Shown here: positions 14,722 to 23,477 of the stretch, piece after piece | How positions within the stretch are numbered: position 1 is the stretch's first letter | How the letters are laid out: every line of letters begins with the position of its first letter | NCBI GenBank assembly: GCA_964482535.1 | Contig: CAYZXU010000023.1 | Span: forward strand, 1 to 24,863 | Source of the DNA: CAYZXU01 sp964482535 | GTDB taxonomy: Bacteria; Desulfobacterota; Desulfobacteria; Desulfobacterales; BuS5 | Reading direction: 5' to 3' | Length of the DNA: 24,863 nucleotides | Program-made: the position numbers and the translations under genes | Notes under the pieces: generated by a model | Seen by the model: only the letters and a program-made list of their open reading frames with translations | Told to the model about the DNA's origin: nothing | The model's database searches: none

Positions 14722-15879
14722 TTATGCAGCGACTTCCTCTTTAACAGAAGTGGCAATTTTAAAAAGAACTGTAAGAACTAAAAACCCGACTGCATATACT
14801 CCCAAAGTAACCAGAATCTCAGGAAACGTTGGTGCATATTCGGTCACATGATGGAGCGGAGAGGGAACAAAACCGCCTGAAATCATGCCAAGCCCTTTGT
14901 CTATCCAGGTGCCTGCAAAAACCGCTATACATGCAACTATTAGAACTGATTCGTTTTTTCTGGTTACAGGATTAACAAGAAGAATTATTCCCAGACCCAT
15001 AAGAGCCATGGATGTCCACATAAAAGGAACAAGAGCTCCGTGTCCGTGAAGCCCTGCAAACAGGTATTGCAGATGTACCTTATGTTCAGGAATATTGCTG
15101 TAGAATACCACAAAGACTTCACAAAGAAGAAAGAACACATTTATTGATATTGCATAGGCCACAATCTTTGCAAGAGCCTGTATCTGTTTTTTTCCAGGGT
15201 CAAAATCTGTTACCTTGCGGACAATAAAGCATAGAAGTATCAAAAATGCAGGTCCTGCCGCAAATGCAGATGCAAGAAATCTCGGGGCAAGAATAGCTGT
15301 CATCCAGAACCCTCTGCCTGGAAGACCACAGTAGAGAAATGCTGTTACAGTATGTATTCCCACCGCCCAGGGTATTGACAGGTAGATAAGCGGCTTAAGC
15401 CAGCTTTGATAATGAATTCCGTTTCGCTCTGCTTCAAGAACATTCCACCCTATAACTGTATTCAGAAAAAGGTACCCGTTTAATACTATCATATCCCAAA
15501 ACAGCACTGAAGTTGGTGTGGCATAGAATATAACATTAAACATCCTCATTGGCTGTCCAAGATCGACAAGTATGAAAAGCAGACACATAATAAGAGCTGC
15601 TATTGCGAGGAATTCTCCCAATATGGTAATTCTGCCAAAGGCTTTGTAGTCATGGAGATAATAGGGAAGAACAACCATTACTCCTCCTGCGGCAACACCA
15701 ACCAAAAATGTAAACTGAGCAATATAAAAACCCCAGGATACATCCCTGCTCATCCCTGTAATACCGAGACCAATTTTAAGCTGAAACAGATAAGCACAAA
15801 ATCCGATCCCTATAACTGCAAGTAATGCAATAACCCATCCCCAGTATTTTTTGCTTCCTTTTAAGGCTAATTCTAACAT
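14722..15879 (-). CDS. dsrP: DsrP, NrfD-like integral membrane subunit of the DsrMKJOP complex
   Basis: A 385-residue polytopic membrane protein of the NrfD/PsrC family, with about ten hydrophobic segments. Seen: GWVIALLAVIGIGFCAYLF (first helix), SWGFYIAQFTFLVGVAAGGVMV, LVDLGQPMRMFNVIFYATPTS and PSPLHHVTEYAPTFPEI near the C terminus. NrfD proteins exchange electrons with the quinone pool and bind no heme. In the Dsr complex DsrP pairs with the Fe-S protein DsrO to connect menaquinone with the periplasmic side. A GAGGTA ribosome binding site lies in the seven-base gap after dsrO, so the genes are coupled. It is the last gene of the operon and is followed by the bidirectional terminator. Confidence 0.94.
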   Translation of the reverse strand: MLELALKGSKKYWGWVIALLAVIGIGFCAYLFQLKIGLGITGMSRDVSWGFYIAQFTFLVGVAAGGVMVVLPYYLHDYKAFGRITILGEFLAIAALIMCLLFILVDLGQPMRMFNVIFYATPTSVLFWDMIVLNGYLFLNTVIGWNVLEAERNGIHYQSWLKPLIYLSIPWAVGIHTVTAFLYCGLPGRGFWMTAILAPRFLASAFAAGPAFLILLCFIVRKVTDFDPGKKQIQALAKIVAYAISINVFFLLCEVFVVFYSNIPEHKVHLQYLFAGLHGHGALVPFMWTSMALMGLGIILLVNPVTRKNESVLIVACIAVFAGTWIDKGLGMISGGFVPSPLHHVTEYAPTFPEILVTLGVYAVGFLVLTVLFKIATSVKEEVAA

Positions 15880-15886
15880 AACTACC

Positions 15887-16690
15887 TCACACTATATAGT
15901 AAACCGAAGGTTCCGTACCCAGGCCGCTTTTACGTTGAATTGCGTAGTTTGACTTTAAAAGCTTTCTTACTTCAGATTCAGGATCTTCAAGGTCACCGAA
16001 AGCTATTATCCCGTTTGAAGCCTCAACACAAGCCGGCATCTTTCCCACTGCAAGCCGCTCAGCACAAAAATTACACTTTTCAACAACACCCTTCATTCGG
16101 GTGGGAAAATCTTTGTTAATATCCGATTCTTCAAGAACCGTGTGCGGATCGACAAAATTAAAGCTTCTCGCTCCAAATGGACATGCAGCCATACAAAATC
16201 TACAGCCTATGCAGCGATGAAAATCCATTAATACTATTCCGTCGCTCTCTCTTTTGAAAGTTGCCTTTGTAGGACAGGCCCGACAGCATGGCGGATCCTC
16301 ACAATGGTTGCAAAGCACCGGAAAAGGCAGATGCTTTATGCGATCGTTTAAATATTTATATTCGCCTGGAAAAGCATGTTCAAATTTTTCCTCCCAGATC
16401 CATTTAATCTCATGATTTTTATTATCGTGGTGAGGAATATTATGAAGTTTATTACAAACCTCAAAAACCGGTTCAAGATCTTCCAGTGAATGAATCTTCC
16501 GGGTATCTATAACCATACCCCAGCGTTTAGCTGTCAGGGCATCTTTACCCTTAATCAGTTCAACTTTTGTTTGCCCATGCTCTTCCGAGGAAGCAAAGGC
16601 ATTCAAAACAGGCTTTACACCCACTCCTGTTCCTAATCCTATTGCTGAAACACCGGCTATTTTCAAGAAGGTTCTTCTGCTTTTTTTCAT
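15887..16690 (-). CDS. dsrO: DsrO, Tat-exported periplasmic ferredoxin subunit
   Basis: A 267-residue protein with a twin-arginine signal (SRRTFLKIAG at 4-13, then a hydrophobic stretch), so it is exported folded to the periplasm. The mature part has cysteine groups for several [4Fe-4S] clusters: CNHCEDPPCCRACP, CIGCRFCMAACPFGARSF and CNFCAERLAVGKMPACVEA, as in PsrB/NrfC-type proteins. It passes electrons between the triheme DsrJ and the membrane subunit DsrP. The ATG is preceded by a perfect AAGGAGGA ribosome binding site and overlaps the dsrJ stop by one base (TAATG). All expected cysteines appear to be present. Confidence 0.95.
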   Translation of the reverse strand: MKKSRRTFLKIAGVSAIGLGTGVGVKPVLNAFASSEEHGQTKVELIKGKDALTAKRWGMVIDTRKIHSLEDLEPVFEVCNKLHNIPHHDNKNHEIKWIWEEKFEHAFPGEYKYLNDRIKHLPFPVLCNHCEDPPCCRACPTKATFKRESDGIVLMDFHRCIGCRFCMAACPFGARSFNFVDPHTVLEESDINKDFPTRMKGVVEKCNFCAERLAVGKMPACVEASNGIIAFGDLEDPESEVRKLLKSNYAIQRKSGLGTEPSVYYIV

Positions 16691-17082
16691 TACTTTTCCT
16701 CCTTGGATTTATCTATATGACAGTCCCAGCAGTATGGGTCCACCGAAGCATAACTATGACATTTATCACAAAAGTCTTCTTTATTTGAATGGCAGTCGAT
16801 ACATGTGTTGGAAAGGCTCATATTATAACTCTTTCCGGTATTTTCATTCACATATACTCTTTTCGCATCTCTGACAACGGTATCTCTCCATACGTCAAGA
16901 AGCTGCATGTGCTCTGCCCTCATATACTCTGCTGACCGCACACAGGTTCCGGCGGCCTTTGCCTTTTCCGTCAATTTAGGTTCCGGAACAGGGGCGGCTT
17001 TGCCCATATTGTACCAGAACGGAAATGTAAAGATTAAAATAAAAACAACCAGGCCTGTGATAATCATATTCTTATCATTCAT
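16690..17082 (-). CDS. dsrJ: DsrJ, triheme cytochrome c subunit
   Basis: A 130-residue protein with one N-terminal hydrophobic segment (about 5-24), probably an uncleaved signal anchor, leaving the rest in the periplasm. Three heme c motifs are visible: CIDCH, CDKCH and CWDCH. Before them is TCVRSAEYMRAEHMQLL, with the conserved cysteine that in characterised DsrJ gives one heme an unusual His/Cys ligation, and conserved His residues. The protein is thought to handle electrons and possibly sulfur chemistry at the periplasmic face. Its start overlaps the dsrK stop by eight bases, with GGAGGA ahead of the ATG, indicating tight coupling. Confidence 0.95.
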   Translation of the reverse strand: MNDKNMIITGLVVFILIFTFPFWYNMGKAAPVPEPKLTEKAKAAGTCVRSAEYMRAEHMQLLDVWRDTVVRDAKRVYVNENTGKSYNMSLSNTCIDCHSNKEDFCDKCHSYASVDPYCWDCHIDKSKEEK

Positions 17083-18712
17083 CTGATTCTTCCTCCTCCA
17101 TACCAGCCAGTGGTTCCCCGCGCAGATCTATCACTTTTTTATTTTCTCCAGGAAGAATTAAGGCATTGGCCACCAGCTCATGAAGCCCCGTAACATCAAC
17201 TTCAGGCACCCAGTAGGACATAAGATCCGGGAAAACAGCTCTGTCAATTGCGCATATACATGCCAGCGTGTTCACTCCGTATTCTTCATGAACATGCTTT
17301 ACAGCGTTGGCCCTTGGCAGACCTCCCGTCATTCTCAACTCCATATCTTCACCGGCATTTAACCCTGCACCGCTTCCGCAGCAGAAAGTCTGTTCACGAA
17401 TCGTGTTTATCGGCATCTCATAAAAATTATTACACACATTTTTTATAACATATCTCGGTTCATCAAGCATACCCATGCCTCTCGCTGGATTGCAGGAGTC
17501 ATGATAAGTTACCGAAAACTTGTCATTACGGCTCGGATCAAGTTCAAGTTTTCCGTGCTTAATAAGATCTGCCGTAAATTCAGCGATATGAACCATTTTT
17601 GTGGATTTGGCGTTTTCAAATTTTGTTCCGGTTATGGGTGAAACAGGCTCTTCGAGAAAGTCGGCAGGACCGTTCATTGTATCCATATACTGATTAATAA
17701 CACGCCACATATGACCGCATTCGCCGCCAAGTATCCATTTGACGCCAAGCCTCTTGGCCTCCATATACATCTTTGAGTTCAACCTCTTCATGGTTTCATG
17801 AGAGGTGAAAAAGCCAAAGTTGCCGCCTTCGGAAGCATATGTGCTCCATGTTATGTCAAAACCGTATTTTTCTTTCAGATAGTGGAAGAGAATCATGTAT
17901 CCCATGCAGGTGTAAGTGCCTGGATCGGCAAAAACATCGCCTGAGGGAGTAATAAAGAGTATGTCCGCCCCTTTTTTATTAAAAGAAGGCTCAACTGTCA
18001 CCCCTGTTACTTCTTCAATATCTTCCACAAAAAAATCAAGCATATCCTTGAATGCATGGGGTTGAATTCCAAGATGATTGCCTGTGCGGTAGCAGTTGGC
18101 GACAGGAGTTGCAATCCAGTCTATATTAAGACCGATAAGATTAAGCAGCTCTCTGCCCATGATGGTAATCTCGGCTGTATCTATGCCGTAGGGACAGAAT
18201 ACTGAACAGCGTCTGCATTCTGTACACTGAAAGAAATAGTACCACCATTCTTTTAAGACATCAATTGTCAGTGGCCTGGCTCCTCCAATTTTTCCTAAAA
18301 TTTTACCTGCGGTGGTAAAATCATGTCTGTATACCGACCTGAGGAGTTCAGCCCGTACAACCGGCATATTCTTGGGGTCGCCGGTGCCTATAAAAAAATG
18401 ACATTTATCAGCACAGGCGCCGCACCGCACACAAATGTCCATAAAAATCTTGAAAGTACGAAATTTTTCAAGCCTCTCCCTTAAGCCTTCAAGAAGTATT
18501 TCCTGCCAGTTTTCGGGAATTTTCCAATCGTCCTCAAGGGGGTTCCATTGTCTGGCATTCGGCAGACTAAGGTATTCAACGCTTTTCGGGTTGGCGGCAT
18601 AGCAATACATCCCCTTTCTGATATCAATGGGGGTATCCATCCACCCTTTACCAACAGGCGGTTTATGATTTATTCCGCCAAACAGTTTATCTGATTTCGG
18701 AAGATCTTTCAT
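17075..18712 (-). CDS. dsrK: DsrK, HdrD-like iron-sulfur subunit
   Basis: A 545-residue cytoplasmic Fe-S protein. Two ferredoxin-type cluster motifs lie in the first half: CVRCGACADKCHFFIG and CTECRRCSVFCPYG. Two CCG-type regions follow, one with GGECGHMWR and one with YHDSCNPARG and FCCGSGAGLN, as in heterodisulfide reductase HdrD; they hold the catalytic [4Fe-4S] site. DsrK is the proposed site where the trisulfide of DsrC, formed by DsrAB sulfite reductase, is reduced with electrons from the membrane subunits. AAGGAG precedes the ATG. The gene starts three bases after dsrM ends. dsrC and dsrAB are not in this window. Confidence 0.96.
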   Translation of the reverse strand: MKDLPKSDKLFGGINHKPPVGKGWMDTPIDIRKGMYCYAANPKSVEYLSLPNARQWNPLEDDWKIPENWQEILLEGLRERLEKFRTFKIFMDICVRCGACADKCHFFIGTGDPKNMPVVRAELLRSVYRHDFTTAGKILGKIGGARPLTIDVLKEWWYYFFQCTECRRCSVFCPYGIDTAEITIMGRELLNLIGLNIDWIATPVANCYRTGNHLGIQPHAFKDMLDFFVEDIEEVTGVTVEPSFNKKGADILFITPSGDVFADPGTYTCMGYMILFHYLKEKYGFDITWSTYASEGGNFGFFTSHETMKRLNSKMYMEAKRLGVKWILGGECGHMWRVINQYMDTMNGPADFLEEPVSPITGTKFENAKSTKMVHIAEFTADLIKHGKLELDPSRNDKFSVTYHDSCNPARGMGMLDEPRYVIKNVCNNFYEMPINTIREQTFCCGSGAGLNAGEDMELRMTGGLPRANAVKHVHEEYGVNTLACICAIDRAVFPDLMSYWVPEVDVTGLHELVANALILPGENKKVIDLRGEPLAGMEEEESDE

Positions 18713-18715
18713 TGA

Positions 18716-19753
18716 TTACTCCTTTTCCTCTGATTCCTCTGGCGCTTTTTTTTCGGGCATTTTATCCACCGGAAGTCCGGCATCTATCATTTTTTCTCTG
18801 AACTCATCTTCATACTCTTGATAGGTATGAACATGGACAGGATAATTCCATGGATTTACATGCCTTCGAGCACGAGTATCTGTGCGCATATTTCTGGTAG
18901 GGCTTAGAAAAATACCTCCCATGTGCATAAGTTTGCTGAATGGAAAACAGGCAAAAAGTATGCTTATAAGAAACAGGTGCACATAAAAAACCCCTCCTAC
19001 ACCTTCGGGTATTCCTGGATGCAAAGTTGCAAGACCCATGGTAAGCTCTTTAACCTGAACCACATCCACTTTTGTAATATAGCGCATGAGAAGACCGGTT
19101 AATGTGATCCCGATGATAAGAAAAAGAGGGAAAAAATCAGCAGCGAGAGAGATATATTTAACCTGGGGGATAAAGACTCTTCTTAAAAAGAGGTAGATTA
19201 CCGCCACAAGAAGAACAACCCCTGACATATAAACAACCGGCAAACCCATTTGAAAAAAAGCATCCACCTTTTCAAGCAGGCCGATACAGACAGGAACAGG
19301 TTCTGTAAAAAACCTTAAATGCCTTATCAGCACAGTAAGAAAAGAGTAGTGGAAGGCAAGAGCCCCTACCCACAAAAATATTTCCAGCCTGTAGGCTATC
19401 TTTGCGCCTTCGTGGAAACTCATCCTTGTATTTCTGAATAATGAACGGAAAAAGAAAATCTCAAGAAACATTCTTAAGACAACCCCGCCGGTTGTTGTGG
19501 GGTTATCCACTTTGTTGTCTTTTATCCATTCAAGTGATTTTTGCTGACCGCATGTTGTAGGGATACAAAAAGGAACTGCCGAACCTGCCCAGCCCATGAT
19601 CCTTTTAATAAAGCCAGCAATAAAAATAATAATGGCCGCATAAGGAATAATTATACCAAATAGAACCTGCATGTTCAGGGCTTCAACGCCCACATAGGCA
19701 AGCAAAGAAAGTATAATTACTGCGATGAGGGAATAGACGTACTTTTCATTCAT
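18716..19753 (-). CDS. dsrM: DsrM, NarI-like membrane cytochrome b subunit
   Basis: A 345-residue membrane protein with about six hydrophobic helices. It begins with a helix (VYSLIAVIILSLLAYVGVEAL), followed by the conserved CIPTTCGQQKSL segment, then the NarI-like four-helix part with His residues in ALAFHYSFLTVLIRHLRFF and in FYVHLFLISILFACFPFSKLMHM, likely the ligands of two b hemes. The C terminus is hydrophilic, Glu/Lys-rich and cytoplasmic. DsrM oxidises menaquinol and passes electrons to DsrK. The gene has a GAGGTAA ribosome binding site. It is the first gene of dsrMKJOP; the 129-base gap after the upstream RsbRD_N gene shows no clear terminator. Confidence 0.95.
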   Translation of the reverse strand: MNEKYVYSLIAVIILSLLAYVGVEALNMQVLFGIIIPYAAIIIFIAGFIKRIMGWAGSAVPFCIPTTCGQQKSLEWIKDNKVDNPTTTGGVVLRMFLEIFFFRSLFRNTRMSFHEGAKIAYRLEIFLWVGALAFHYSFLTVLIRHLRFFTEPVPVCIGLLEKVDAFFQMGLPVVYMSGVVLLVAVIYLFLRRVFIPQVKYISLAADFFPLFLIIGITLTGLLMRYITKVDVVQVKELTMGLATLHPGIPEGVGGVFYVHLFLISILFACFPFSKLMHMGGIFLSPTRNMRTDTRARRHVNPWNYPVHVHTYQEYEDEFREKMIDAGLPVDKMPEKKAPEESEEKE

Positions 19754-19882
19754 TTAACATTACCTCACTTTACAGCGCCTGCAACAGTATTAAATTAAAA
19801 AGCCCTGATAAAATACACAGGTTTTTAACCGTATACTGCCCGAAGCGCTACCGAATAAATATTGATTTATTAAAACCGAAAC

Positions 19883-20413
19883 CTATAAGCCAGGCTGGTT
19901 ATCCGTAATATCACTTACCAGCCCGGCTCTTCTAAACGCCTTATAAATTTTATTTCTCTCGGTATCAACTTTTAATTGATAAAGTTGTTCCTTACATTCA
20001 ACAAACAGATCAAAAGCAATGAGAGCAAGACTGTCAAGTTTAGAGTCAAACTCTTCAAGCTCCTTTTTAAAGGAACTGTTTTTCAGCTCTTTTTTTAAAC
20101 TCTTCCGAACAATTTTTTTTAAATCAAAAATGAAACCAGTTGCCTGGGAAGGTGTAAATATTGTCTGCACTGTTCTTATTCTGATGACAGGATCAAGGCA
20201 GGAACGTAAAGTTTCATGATCCTTTTCACGGATAAGCCCTGCGAACAAATCTTTCACACACTTAAAGGAAGTGCTTCCAACAGGGTTGGCAAAATCATCT
20301 TTTAAATTACAAAAAAATTTTGCGGTTTCAGAAGGATAGGTCGCTATTAATGTTTCAAACCATTGTTTGACAATATAGGGTTCCTTCTCTAACAGTAACT
20401 CTCCGAATTTCAT
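19883..20413 (-). CDS. RsbRD N-terminal-domain protein upstream of dsrM
   Basis: A 176-residue, mainly helical soluble protein. The pattern (FGELLLEKEPYIVKQWFETLI at the start, GLIREKDHETLRSCLDPVIRIRTVQ in the middle, SQATGFIFDLKKIVRKSL and FDLFVECKEQLYQLKVDTERNKIY later) matches the RsbRD N-terminal domain, a globin-like helical sensor module known from RsbR-type proteins of the stressosome. Unlike RsbR, no C-terminal STAS domain follows. From general knowledge, a gene of this family lies next to dsrMKJOP in many sulfate reducers. It is on the same strand as dsrM with a 129-base gap, so it could be the first gene of the operon or a separately expressed regulator. Its function is unknown; no heme-binding residue can be claimed with confidence. 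Confidence 0.78.
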   Translation of the reverse strand: MKFGELLLEKEPYIVKQWFETLIATYPSETAKFFCNLKDDFANPVGSTSFKCVKDLFAGLIREKDHETLRSCLDPVIRIRTVQTIFTPSQATGFIFDLKKIVRKSLKKELKNSSFKKELEEFDSKLDSLALIAFDLFVECKEQLYQLKVDTERNKIYKAFRRAGLVSDITDNQPGL

Positions 20414-20527
20414 AATACTTGTAAAATGCCTTTTTTCAAAAACTCTTATTTAACAAAAGTGTAACTGTTAAAATATAAACAACTTGGTGCTGGAATGTCA
20501 AGACAAATAATTTAAATTTCTGTGTCG

Positions 20528-20545
20528 CCAAAGGCTCGGCTTTGG
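20528..20545. repeat. Small inverted repeat in a divergent intergenic region
   Basis: CCAAAG (20528-20533) and CTTTGG (20540-20545) form a 6-bp stem with a six-base loop, between the divergent RsbRD_N and ArfB genes. It could be an operator or a chance palindrome. A TATAAT at 20568-20573 lies 16 bases before the ArfB start, without a good -35 hexamer. Confidence 0.3.
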
Positions 20546-20589
20546 GTCAAGGCTTGCATTCTATTCATATAATAATGTAAAATATTTTC

Positions 20590-21018
20590 ATGATTTATAT
20601 TACCCCGACAATCTCTATCAATGAAAATGAAATCAAATTCGATTTTACGCATTCATCAGGACCAGGTGGGCAGAATGTCAATAAAGTTGCCTCTGTTGCT
20701 CAGCTTAGATTTGATGTGAAAAATTCAAAGGCTTTTCCTGATGATGTAAGGGCAAGGCTTATTCAACTTGCAGGGAAAAAAATAACAGGCGCCGGAGTCC
20801 TGCTAATAAAAGCAGGGCGCTTTCGCAAACAGGAGCTTAATCGAAAAGACAGTGTCAGCCGTCTGATCTCGCTAATTCGTAAAGCATCCAAAAAACCTAA
20901 GATTAGAGTTAAAACAAGGCCCACAGTTGCATCAAAAAAACGCAGGCTTGCCATAAAGAAACATAGAAGTAAAATAAAAAAAATGAGACTGACGGCGGGA
21001 AAATCATTGGACAATTAA
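20590..21018 (+). CDS. arfB: ArfB (YaeJ)-like ribosome rescue peptidyl-tRNA hydrolase
   Basis: A 142-residue class-I release-factor-like protein without a stop-codon recognition domain. Seen: SSGPGGQNVNKVAS with the catalytic GGQ at 26-28, LRFDV, and a long basic C-terminal tail (RRLAIKKHRSKIKKMRL) that in ArfB enters the empty mRNA channel of stalled ribosomes. It hydrolyses peptidyl-tRNA on ribosomes stuck on non-stop mRNA. The length equals E. coli ArfB (140). No good ribosome binding site is visible. Its last 15 bases overlap the end of the convergent ABC-F gene. Confidence 0.92.
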   Translation: MIYITPTISINENEIKFDFTHSSGPGGQNVNKVASVAQLRFDVKNSKAFPDDVRARLIQLAGKKITGAGVLLIKAGRFRKQELNRKDSVSRLISLIRKASKKPKIRVKTRPTVASKKRRLAIKKHRSKIKKMRLTAGKSLDN

Positions 21019-22884
21019 AGCCTGCATATCTTCAAGCTGCACAAGTTTTTCTTCAAATATATTCTTTTCTTTCTCAAGCGCCTCATACAGTTTTTCAAGC
21101 TCATCAAAGAGGTTGTCCACATCTTTTTTGCATACATGAATAGAATGGGAAATTTCAGCGATTTTTTTTCCGTCTTTATTCTCCGCTGCCTCAAGTATTT
21201 CGGAGTTTAAAGCATCTATCTCTTTTTCTCTTTTATCTATCCTGTCTTCATTTAGCGCAATCTTCTTTTCCAGTGGTTTAAGCGTTGTTCCCTTTTCAGT
21301 AATAATTTCAGAACGCTTTTTCCGGATTTCTTTTTTTGTCAGCTTTTTATATAAAACTTCATTGGAGCCAGGCTTTACATCAGGTTTTAAAGAAAAATCA
21401 TCTTCATCCCACCCCTCTTTTTCCAGAAATTCCTGATAATTTCCCTGGAAAACTTCGATGGAGTTATTCTTAAAAACAACTAACCGCTTTGCAATAGCAT
21501 GCAAAAACATCTCATTATGTGTAACCATGATTACAGCGCCTTCAAAAGAATTGATTGCCGCAAGAAGCGCATCGCAGGACTCCATATCAAGATGATTTGT
21601 CGGTTCATCAAGGATAAGCAGGTTTGCAGGAGTCGCTATGAGCTTGCCGAGCATGACCCTGCTTTTTTCACCTCCTGAAAGAACTCCTATTTTCTTTAAT
21701 GCTGCATCCCCTTCAAACATCATAGTTCCGCAAACATTCCTGGCGCCCTGCATTTCCATATCAGGATGAGAATAGAGGATCTCTTCTAATACGGTTTTTG
21801 AATTATCAAGATTCTGGATGTTGGTCTGCTCAAAAAAACCCGGCATCAGGTTTGGATTATATGAAATTTCACCTGACTGTGGGACAAGCTTGCCGGCAAT
21901 AAGCTTAAGAAGAGTGGTTTTGCCTTTACCGTTTTTACCAACAACACAGATTCTTTCATGTTTTTTTACAAATAGATCAAACTGGTTAATTAAGAGTTTG
22001 TCCCTGCCATATGAAAAAGAAAGCTTGCGGGCATCAATAAGGTTTTTGCCTTTAATCGGCTTGTTTTTAAATACAAATTCAGGGGGTTTGCTTTTTTCAA
22101 TCTTTTTATGATTATCTGTTTTTGCCAAAGCCTTGATTCTTGACTGCACCATACCTGCAAGCCTTGCCTTTGCCCTGAAACGGTTAATAAAAAGTTCTGT
22201 TTCCTTTTTTTTGCGCTGCTCATTTATCCTGGTTTTTTCGTATACCTCTTCTTCCTGGGCAATTTGTGAGTAATACTTTGCAGTATTTCCTGAAACCCTG
22301 CGAATTTTTTTATGATAAATTCCTATTGTATGTGTTACAACCTTATCCATAAATCCACGGTCATGGGTAATAAGCATCAATTCTCTGGGCCAGGCTGCAA
22401 GAAATTTTTCAATCCACCGGATAGAAGCAATGTCAAGGTAGTTGGTTGGTTCATCAAGTAGTAAAAGATCCGGCTCTGACACAAGCACTTTCGCAAGATT
22501 AAGGCGAACCTGATATCCTCCTGAAAATTCATTTGGATTTTTTTCCATATCCGCAGAAGAAAAACCAAGACCCGCAAGAACCTTCTCAACCTTCCAGTGG
22601 CTTTCATGTTCTGCTTCGGGCAGCCCCCTTATACCTTCCTTTAAAACAGTATCTTCCCTGAACTCAATTTTCTGTTTCACATACCCTGTGCGATAATTCT
22701 TCGGAACGGTAACCGTCCCTGAATCAGGCTGAGCTTGACCGGTAATTAAACGAAAAAATGTGGTTTTACCATGACCGTTGCGTCCTACCATTCCAACTTT
22801 TTCGTTTCGGTTCAGCTTAAAAGAGATATTGTCAAATAAAACATTGCTGCCATAATATTTTGTCATGTTATCAATGTTAATCAT
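21004..22884 (-). CDS. ABC-F family ATPase (YheS/Uup-like ribosome-associated)
   Basis: A 626-residue protein with two ABC ATPase domains and no membrane segments. First domain: Walker A GRNGHGKTT, signature NEFSGGYQVRLNLAKVL, Walker B LLLLDEPTNYLD. A charged interdomain linker (P-site tRNA interaction motif region) rich in Lys/Arg follows. Second domain: GKNGKGKTT, LSGGEKSRVMLGKL, LLILDEPTNHLD. The C-terminal ~110 residues form a coiled coil (EKEIDALNSEI, EKLYEALEKEKNIFEEKL), as in YheS and Uup. ABC-F proteins bind the ribosomal E site and resolve stalled translation or, in some, give antibiotic resistance. The subtype cannot be fixed by eye. It is convergent with arfB, another ribosome-rescue gene. 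Confidence 0.92.
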   Translation of the reverse strand: MINIDNMTKYYGSNVLFDNISFKLNRNEKVGMVGRNGHGKTTFFRLITGQAQPDSGTVTVPKNYRTGYVKQKIEFREDTVLKEGIRGLPEAEHESHWKVEKVLAGLGFSSADMEKNPNEFSGGYQVRLNLAKVLVSEPDLLLLDEPTNYLDIASIRWIEKFLAAWPRELMLITHDRGFMDKVVTHTIGIYHKKIRRVSGNTAKYYSQIAQEEEVYEKTRINEQRKKKETELFINRFRAKARLAGMVQSRIKALAKTDNHKKIEKSKPPEFVFKNKPIKGKNLIDARKLSFSYGRDKLLINQFDLFVKKHERICVVGKNGKGKTTLLKLIAGKLVPQSGEISYNPNLMPGFFEQTNIQNLDNSKTVLEEILYSHPDMEMQGARNVCGTMMFEGDAALKKIGVLSGGEKSRVMLGKLIATPANLLILDEPTNHLDMESCDALLAAINSFEGAVIMVTHNEMFLHAIAKRLVVFKNNSIEVFQGNYQEFLEKEGWDEDDFSLKPDVKPGSNEVLYKKLTKKEIRKKRSEIITEKGTTLKPLEKKIALNEDRIDKREKEIDALNSEILEAAENKDGKKIAEISHSIHVCKKDVDNLFDELEKLYEALEKEKNIFEEKLVQLEDMQALIVQ

Positions 22885-23477
22885 TAAAACAGGCTCCGTT
22901 TTTGCGTGTTTCCCGCCGCATTACATGCTGCTGGATTCCCAGCGTTAGTGCTCTTGCTATTCATGCGATAATTCTATAAAAAATCAAATGTTCCGGTTTT
23001 TGTCAATACTTAAGCTAAGGTGTATATAGAATTACCCGACTTTGTTAAATATGGTGCCAGAATAAACAATTTTTGATAAGAATTTATATTTGACCTATAT
23101 GAGCTAATAGTGTGATATATTAATTTGACGAAATTGCAAAGTAGTTTAAAATAGCAGAGAATGCGGCTTATCCGTGTCGCGATGGACACAGGTGAAACAG
23201 ATATTGAAGGAATAGACTTTTCATTAATTAGAAATTCTCGGGAACTGTTTGAATTATATCTTCCCATAAAATTGTTTCATCAAATATGTTATTATGCAAA
23301 TCCACAATTAGGGAACTGTTTATATTAACTGTCTGATTAAATGCTAATTGTTTATTATAGTAAATTTAAAAAATTGTTATTTTTATAAAATACGAATATT
23401 CGCAGAGTAATTGTTATATCTGTTGATTAAAAAGCTTGAGTGACGGCTTACAATCCATTTTATTTTAGGCTATTCAG
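22885..23477. other. 593-base AT-rich region without a convincing gene
   Basis: The stretch between the ABC-F gene and the two-TM protein gene. I see no tRNA, no IS ends and no CRISPR repeats. A 55-codon plus-strand ORF (23161-23328) and a minus-strand ORF over the same bases are the only open frames of note. Short repeats of GGAACTGTTT occur at 23238 and 23312. Presumably it contains promoters for the flanking genes and gene remnants. Confidence 0.6.
23161..23328 (+). CDS. Possible small ORF or gene remnant, unknown
   Basis: A 55-residue reading frame starting MRLIRVAMDTGETDIEGIDF, with an AGAG close to the ATG but no clear Shine-Dalgarno sequence at proper distance. It is more hydrophilic at the start and hydrophobic/aromatic at the end. 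I do not recognise it. It could be a fragment of a decayed gene or chance; an overlapping minus-strand frame of 85 codons is no better supported. Confidence 0.2.
   Translation: MRLIRVAMDTGETDIEGIDFSLIRNSRELFELYLPIKLFHQICYYANPQLGNCLY

Noticed and set aside
23010..23267. Minus-strand ORF of 85 codons
   Set aside because: It overlaps the plus-strand candidate, has no ribosome binding site that I can see, and its composition is typical of translated AT-rich non-coding DNA.
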